From Phoronis ovalis (Eukaryota; Phoronida; Phoronidae), in the NCBI GenBank assembly GCA_028565635.1, contig JAOXYB010055934.1, forward strand, positions 1 to 11,143: a stretch of DNA of 11,143 nucleotides, written 5' to 3'. Under the pieces are notes generated by a model that ran no database searches, had not been told where the DNA came from, and worked only from the letters and a program-made list of their open reading frames with translations. The number at the start of each line of letters is the position of its first letter. Within the stretch, counting starts at the first letter, position 1. This document shows positions 6,851 to 11,143 of this stretch, piece by piece. The translations under genes were made by a program, and so were the position numbers.

Positions 6851-7547
6851 ACATGTCCCCTGCCAACTTTTCTGTCAAGTATCCCCGGGGGGTTTGCAGA
6901 TGCGTTGTTTTCAAAAACCTGAGTTCCTCTTTGCTAGTTATTTGGCAAAAAAGTGATAAGATGCAGATCCACTCAGCTATAATATTTGATAAAAGAACCC
7001 GGTGCCATTTGGACCGCACATGCCTGTATGATGTCAAAGCTTTACTACTCCCCCCGTGATAAAAACAACTAGCTAGACTATTTAAAAATATTAAAACTCC
7101 GGGAAGTATTTTAATAAATTTTAAAACTTTAAGAATCAAGCAATTTGGTTGGTTCTTTAGTGGTAAGATGATATATAATATGGGCACAGACAATTTGTTT
7201 TGCATGTATTGGTGGTAGTGTTATAGTATGTTGTATGTCTACTTCTTGCTTGCCTATAGACAAGTACCAAATTTTTTTTTTGGTAACTTCAGAAGCCAAA
7301 GCAGCCGACATGCTCGACTACATATGTGACAGATGACAGCTATAACCCGAGGGGGTGTAATCAAATTATACAACATAGGCTGCCATAGAAGGATCCTGTA
7401 TCCTGGACCAAAGAAGCAAACCCAAAATTTTAGCCAACAGTAGCAAAGCAAATCCAAACTCTTGCAACTGTATCGGCAGCAATCTAAAATTTGAAAACTA
7501 GTAATCTATATTATATGTACACCTGTTTTTTATTTATTAATTTATAG

Positions 7548-7552
7548 AATTG
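7548..7552 (+). other. RNF216: 5' UTR remnant at start of RNF216 coding exon
   Basis: A pyrimidine-rich tract (CTGTTTTTTATTTATT) and TTTATAG end at 7547, so the exon starts at 7548 and the first ATG follows after five bases (AATTG). At least one upstream exon is therefore expected in 5895-7500 or beyond; it cannot be placed without RNA data. Three ATGs in a row (7553, 7556, 7559) could each serve as start. Confidence 0.6.
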
Positions 7553-9647
7553 ATGATGATGGAAACTAATTTTGAGAGCCAAACTCTGGAACCAACATTG
7601 ATATTACCCAATAGTGAAGACAACGACAGCAATGTCTTCAACTATGATGAACCACCGAGGAAGAAAAGTAAAATTACCTACAACAGTCAAATGTACGCTT
7701 CAAGTAACACAAACATTCCTGGCACGTCTGAGTTAGATTGTACACAAGACTATGATGCCAATGAAGTTGCTTCCCAAGCACTGAAGTATGAAGAATACAA
7801 CAATCAAAACTCAAATAATGGTTTGAGTGGTAATTCGGTTTATCTTGAAAATACACAAAAATATGATGTGTCAGAAGATGCTACACAAATACTTCCGTGT
7901 GAAGAAAATGAGGGACAAAATTCTACTGCAAGTGGCAAGAGAGCTTTGGATGATGCATTTGTTTATGAAGGAGACACGCAAGAGTATGATGTACATGAAT
8001 ATACATGTACAGAAATGCTTCAGCGCAGGGATAGTGAAAACAATTTGTTATTTCAGAGTGGTAATGATGTAGATAATTCATCAACATCTCCACTTACTGT
8101 TCATGATAACAATTCTTCTAAAGTCAATGATAAATGTGATGTAGATGTGAGTTCACTTTCAGATGAAAAAAAGGATTCTGCTTTTATTAATAGCAGTAAT
8201 GAAAGTCTTCAACTTGATAGACGGGCATATAGCTCGCAGTGTCAAACACAAGAGTATAATTTAGAACCTGCTAGTTTAGATAGTTTTGAAACTTGTACAG
8301 TAAAATCAGGTCATGCTCAACACAACGATACTACTGAAATCAACAACGCCACTGATACTTTAGATGAAAATGTGAACAATGCAGCTGGTGATGCTAATAT
8401 TGATAATGTTGAATTTAGTGCAAGTAGTGTAAAAGATGATTTAAGTAGCACAGTTGCGATCATAGTCAACACTGACAGTATTAAAACTGGTGCTAAGTCA
8501 AACATAACAAAACAACATGAGGCTGAGACTAGTAAATCAAACTGTGTGGTGATTGAACCTAGTATTACGACTTTGTTTGATGATGTTAATACTGTTGTTA
8601 TGAAGCTCAAACAGAAGAAATGTTACAAAGCAATTGATCCTAATCAAGTGTATGAACTACTGGAAGCAAACTTGGACAAGAGTAATAGGATTTCTATCGT
8701 TATAGAGGCTCTGCTTGAGAGATACAAGAAAGAAGCCAGTGTAATCAATATATCAGAGGATAGCTCAGATTCAGTTTTTGCTCAAGTTCAAAAAGTTACT
8801 GACCAGTTTCCAGATGCAAATCCAAATGAAGTGTATGGCATGCTTGAAAGACATGAGGATAATGTTGCTCGTGTTGAAGCAGTTGTACAGGAATTGATTT
8901 CCAAAGGCTTTGTCAGGAAAAAAGTAATGACAGTTGACCTCACTAACCAAGAACAGACGCATAGTGAAGACACTTTAGTGAAAGATATGCTTACAATATC
9001 TGATATGTTTCCAGACCAAGATCGTAATGAAATTTATGCTTATCTAGAAGCACATCATGATAAACCTAATCGGGTTCAGATTGTAACCAACGAGTTTCTC
9101 AGAATACAAAATCCATCTCAAAGTGCATCTGAGGTATTGGAACTGCCTCCAAATAATGCCACTATTATCACTGATGATGTCACAAATGAAAGTAGCAATC
9201 AGAAACTGTCACTAGAGACCGACGTTGAAATGATTCGAGCTATTTTTCCTGATTGTGATCCTAACTATATCTATAATTCTTTAGAACAAAAACCAAAAGA
9301 CAAAGATAGAATGGAGCGGTTAGTTGGTGAAATGTTTGCTAGAAGAAACTATCCCAAACTGAAAGAAGTTCTGGAAAGACAAAATAGACAGTTGTTGCAT
9401 AACCGATTAAAAAACTTGCAATTTAATTTAACAGAATTTTTACAAAAATTTGAAGAACCACTGACACTGTTTTACAATGAAGAAAAAAGTATGAGTGAAA
9501 ATTATAAGGCACATGCTACCACACAGTTACGCAATATGTATCCAATGTTGCAATTTAAATTCATTGATGATGTTCTGAAAAGGCACCAGTATCACTTTAC
9601 CAGCACTGTTAAGGATTTAGACCAGATAGTTGAAGCTAACATTCAAT
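7553..9647 (+). CDS. RNF216: RNF216 large first coding exon (disordered region and CUE-like repeats)
   Basis: A 2.1-kb exon encodes residues 1-698 and ends at donor GTGAGT (9648) one base into a codon. The open frame runs on to 9712 only as intron read-through. It carries the TQ-x-Y-D motifs (residues 64, 101, 142, 232), SIM-like stretches (SVINISEDSSDS near 396-407, MTVDLT near 459-464), and the CUE-like repeats. The segment from the fourth CUE-like repeat onward corresponds to human RNF216 around RFPDVANGF...LLENPDYPKRED. Confidence 0.9.
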
Positions 9648-10918
9648 GTGAGTTAATCTGGCTTAGAAAAATTATTACATTTCTTATTTTCTGCACAATG
9701 TTTAGGATATAATTAAAGATGCAGTTTGACTTATTGGCGTATCACAAAACCCTGTTCATATTCCATCAAGGACATTGTAATTACAATTTGTTACTTTTAT
9801 TGTTTGTAATATACTGACATGACATAACACAAGCTTTCCTGACAGCTCATTGTAATATTTATTAGATTTTGGTTACATTTCATGTTGAACATGTGTGTTT
9901 TTGTATGTTTGATTTATAACAAGTTTATCCCACAGTTTGTTAGCCATTTACGTTTGGTCCTAATCTGTGACTTATATTTTCACTATCTACCTCATCTAAG
10001 TCTTCGGTAATGATGAGTTATTCTTTTTGCTTGTAGATCGCAGAAGGAAACGTGCAAAGAATATGTTTGTTGCAAATAATAGGAGCTTGGAATATGAAAT
10101 GCCAGAAGTACCCGATGAATTTTTTTATCATGAACTGCTCTTCACCCAACATGAACAGGATATAACAGGTTGCGTAGGATTCCTTTGATAACTAAGAAAA
10201 AGAAGTTCCTGAAGGTCATACTAGTCTGTTTGTAGTATCCAAAAATAATTTGTGTTTAGCAACTCTATGCTACCTAACAGAAAAAATATTATCGTGTGAC
10301 ATCAATATAATGTGATAAACAAAACATATCTTTGAACACTATTTACTGCATACAGCTTTAAAGAGGTTTCTTATGATTCTCTCTCCAGAATTTTTTTTAT
10401 AATGTCTAATGATTTCTAATTTTTTTATGGAATGAATTTTCTGATGTAGATGTGTGTATAACTTAAATGATTTTTCTTGTAGATAACATTCAACACCAAC
10501 ACAAGATCAGAGCTAGAAATATTGAAGAAGGTAGAGAAAAGAATGAGCTTCAGGAGTGTGGATGTTGTTTTGATGATGAACTTTTGTTTGAGGATATGTC
10601 TTCATGTTCAGATGGACATCTTTTTTGCAAGCAATGTATTCGTAGATCAGCTGAAGTTGTAGTTGGTCAAAGTCAAACTAAATGCCCATGTTTAAATAGC
10701 GATTGCAAACAGGAATTTCCATTATCCATTTTACAAACTGTATTATCATCAAACATGTTTTCAAACTTGTTAAAAAAACTTCAGGAAGAGGAAATTCGTC
10801 AAGCTGATATCCCTGATTTGGTTAGCTGTCCATTTTGTAGTTTTGCCACCATAATGAGCAATCCTGATGATAAAATCTTCATATGTCAAAATGAAGAGTG
10901 CTTAAAGGAATCTTGCCG
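7553..10918 (+). CDS. RNF216: RNF216/TRIAD3 orthologue, RBR E3 ubiquitin ligase (5' three coding exons; 3' end outside window)
   Basis: RNF216 is a RING-IBR-RING E3 that takes ubiquitin from an E2 onto a RING2 cysteine and then to substrates; mammalian forms act on innate-immune and synaptic proteins. Coding exons are 7553-9647, 10037-10168 and 10483-10918 (phases 1, 1, 2), giving 887 residues plus part of the next codon. In order: a disordered D/N/S-rich region (about 1-335) with basic stretch RKKSK; four CUE/UBA-like repeats at about 340-392, 408-452, 474-518 and 554-600; a fifth diverged helical unit (655-696); a pre-RING helix; RING1 (C768, C771, C784, H788, C791, C794, C812, C817); and the IBR start (C858, C861, C877, C882, C887). 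ECGCC...CSDGHLFCKQC and SCPFCSF...C.NEECLKESCR match human ECRCC...CADAHLFCKEC and RCPSCSF...C.NPHCRKETCR from memory. RING2 lies downstream, so catalysis cannot be checked. No break was seen. Confidence 0.93.
8570..9352 (+). repeat. Four tandem CUE/UBA-like domain repeats inside RNF216
   Basis: Protein-level repeats are at 8570-8728, 8774-8908, 8972-9106 and 9212-9352. Shared pattern: (FPD)xx(D/N)(P/R)Nx(V/I)YxxLE, about 10 residues, then R(V/I/M)xx(V/I/L)V. Cores are DPNQVYELLE, NPNEVYGMLE, DRNEIYAYLE and DPNYIYNSLE. FPD is present in repeats 2-4 and absent in repeat 1. Similarity is weak at DNA level, so the expansion is old. CUE and UBA folds typically bind ubiquitin. Confidence 0.7.
9648..10036 (+). 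other. RNF216: RNF216 intron (389 bases)
   Basis: GTGAGT to TTGCTTGTAG. AT-rich, with no repeat recognised. Confidence 0.85.
10037..10168 (+). CDS. RNF216: RNF216 coding exon 2 in window
   Basis: Acceptor TTGCTTGTAG ends at 10036; donor GTTGCG starts at 10169, a weak but frame-correct donor. The 132-base exon has phase 1 at both ends and encodes (Y)RRRKRAKNMFVANNRSLEY and FFYHELLFTQHEQDIT. This lines up with the human stretch [20 protein letters not shown]...FYEQKI before RING1. Confidence 0.85.
10169..10482 (+). other. RNF216: RNF216 intron (314 bases)
   Basis: GTTGCG to TTTTTCTTGTAG. Nothing recognised in it. The in-frame ATG at 10467 is intronic. Confidence 0.85.
10483..10918 (+). CDS. 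RNF216: RNF216 coding exon 3 in window (RING1 and IBR start)
   Basis: Acceptor TTTTTCTTGTAG ends at 10482; donor GTAAGT starts at 10919, two bases into an Arg codon. It encodes a charged helix, then RING1 and the IBR through LKESC(R). All RING1 zinc ligands are present. The remaining IBR, RING2 and C-terminus are beyond 11143. Confidence 0.93.
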
Positions 10919-11064
10919 GTAAGTGTTTTAAAACTTAAAAGTGTATGCAAAGGGCTGCCTTTAATAACCTTTGTGCATATATACAATTCAACTGACTGTC
11001 TTATATAATGATACATGTATTATCAGCATAAATGTTCATTCGATCTTATTTCAATTCAGTAAAA

Positions 11065-11143
11065 AGATAGTAGGACTGATGAAGGTCTTGTGATAAGACC
11101 GAAAGCTCTCATGGCTTAATAAGTATGATTCAGTTTTGGACTA
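11065..11143 (+). repeat. Dispersed repeat, copy C (cut by window end)
   Basis: This is the best-preserved copy of the family also found at 3946-4142. It has CTGATGA at 11076-11082, a perfect 6-bp hairpin (GGTCTT 11084-11089, AAGACC 11095-11100, loop GTGAT), GAAAGCT at 11101-11107, then GATTCAGTTTTGGAC. It sits in the RNF216 intron after the third visible coding exon and continues beyond the window. Confidence 0.65.

Larger units (their letters stand above)
5895..7547. promoter_or_regulatory. Divergent intergenic / 5' UTR region between MRPS18A and RNF216
   Basis: This 1.65-kb stretch lies upstream of both MRPS18A (leftward) and the first RNF216 coding exon (rightward). It must contain the MRPS18A promoter and, because RNF216 coding begins just after a splice acceptor, probably an untranslated RNF216 exon and its promoter too. 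Contents seen: a 15-bp palindrome (6192-6206), a short GT run (about 6232-6244), a palindrome cluster (6324-6374), a GGTGT-rich patch (about 6451-6471) and an array of TTTACC...GGTAAA-like units (6512-6850). No TATA box or transcription start can be fixed. The longest open frame (7205-6705, minus, 166 codons) has no recognisable domain and overlaps the repeat array, so I treat it as chance. Confidence 0.55.

Noticed and set aside
6705-7205. 166-codon open frame on the minus strand
   Set aside because: No recognisable domain, overlaps the non-triplet-periodic TTTACC array, mixed composition, and no supporting splice context; most likely chance.
8317-8610. 97-codon open frame antisense to the RNF216 exon
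   Set aside because: Shadow of the D/N/S-rich coding strand, giving a hydrophobic low-complexity product; no independent evidence.
9648-9712. Hydrophobic C-terminus of the large open frame as a membrane anchor for RNF216
   Set aside because: It is read-through past a good GTGAGT donor; splicing to 10037 gives sequence that matches the family.

Overview
The window is nuclear DNA from an animal. It is AT-rich, its genes are split by GT-AG introns of about 160-1030 bases, and it carries old dispersed repeats. Three protein-coding genes can be read by joining exons, all recognised from family sequence rather than from a database search. A radial-spoke gene implies motile 9+2 cilia. The short introns and tight spacing suggest an invertebrate (for example a lophotrochozoan or cnidarian), but the phylum cannot be settled from this window.

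Layout: (1) Bases 1-457 hold a 128-bp terminal-inverted-repeat element and then intron sequence. (2) Bases 458-2142, plus strand, are the last four coding exons of an RSPH9 orthologue (axonemal radial spoke head); roughly the first 75 residues lie upstream of the window. (3) Bases 2666-5894, minus strand, are a complete five-exon MRPS18A gene (mitochondrial ribosomal protein of the bS18 family, mL66), 180 aa. It is tail-to-tail with RSPH9, with 523 bp between the stop codons. Its introns hold a 130-bp tandem duplication and a head-to-head pair of repeat copies. (4) Bases 5895-7547 separate two divergent genes and contain palindromes and a roughly 30-bp-spaced array of short TTTACC...GGTAAA-like units. 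They probably include the MRPS18A promoter and the untranslated first exon(s) and promoter of the next gene. (5) Bases 7553-10918, plus strand, are the 5' three coding exons of an RNF216/TRIAD3 orthologue, an RBR-type E3 ubiquitin ligase. These exons carry a disordered N-terminus, four tandem CUE/UBA-like repeats, a fifth diverged helical unit, RING1 and most of the IBR. RING2 with the catalytic cysteine lies past the window. (6) The last ~80 bases are another copy of the repeat seen in the MRPS18A intron.

The three genes have unrelated jobs (cilium motility, mitochondrial translation, ubiquitin signalling). The convergent RSPH9-MRPS18A pair matches my recollection of the human 6p21.1 order and looks like ancient microsynteny. 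The most notable features are the repeated CUE-like domains and repeated TQ-x-Y-D motifs in the RNF216 N-terminus, the palindromic array between the divergent genes, and the repeat family whose conserved hairpin resembles a hammerhead ribozyme core. I found no wholly new multi-gene system.
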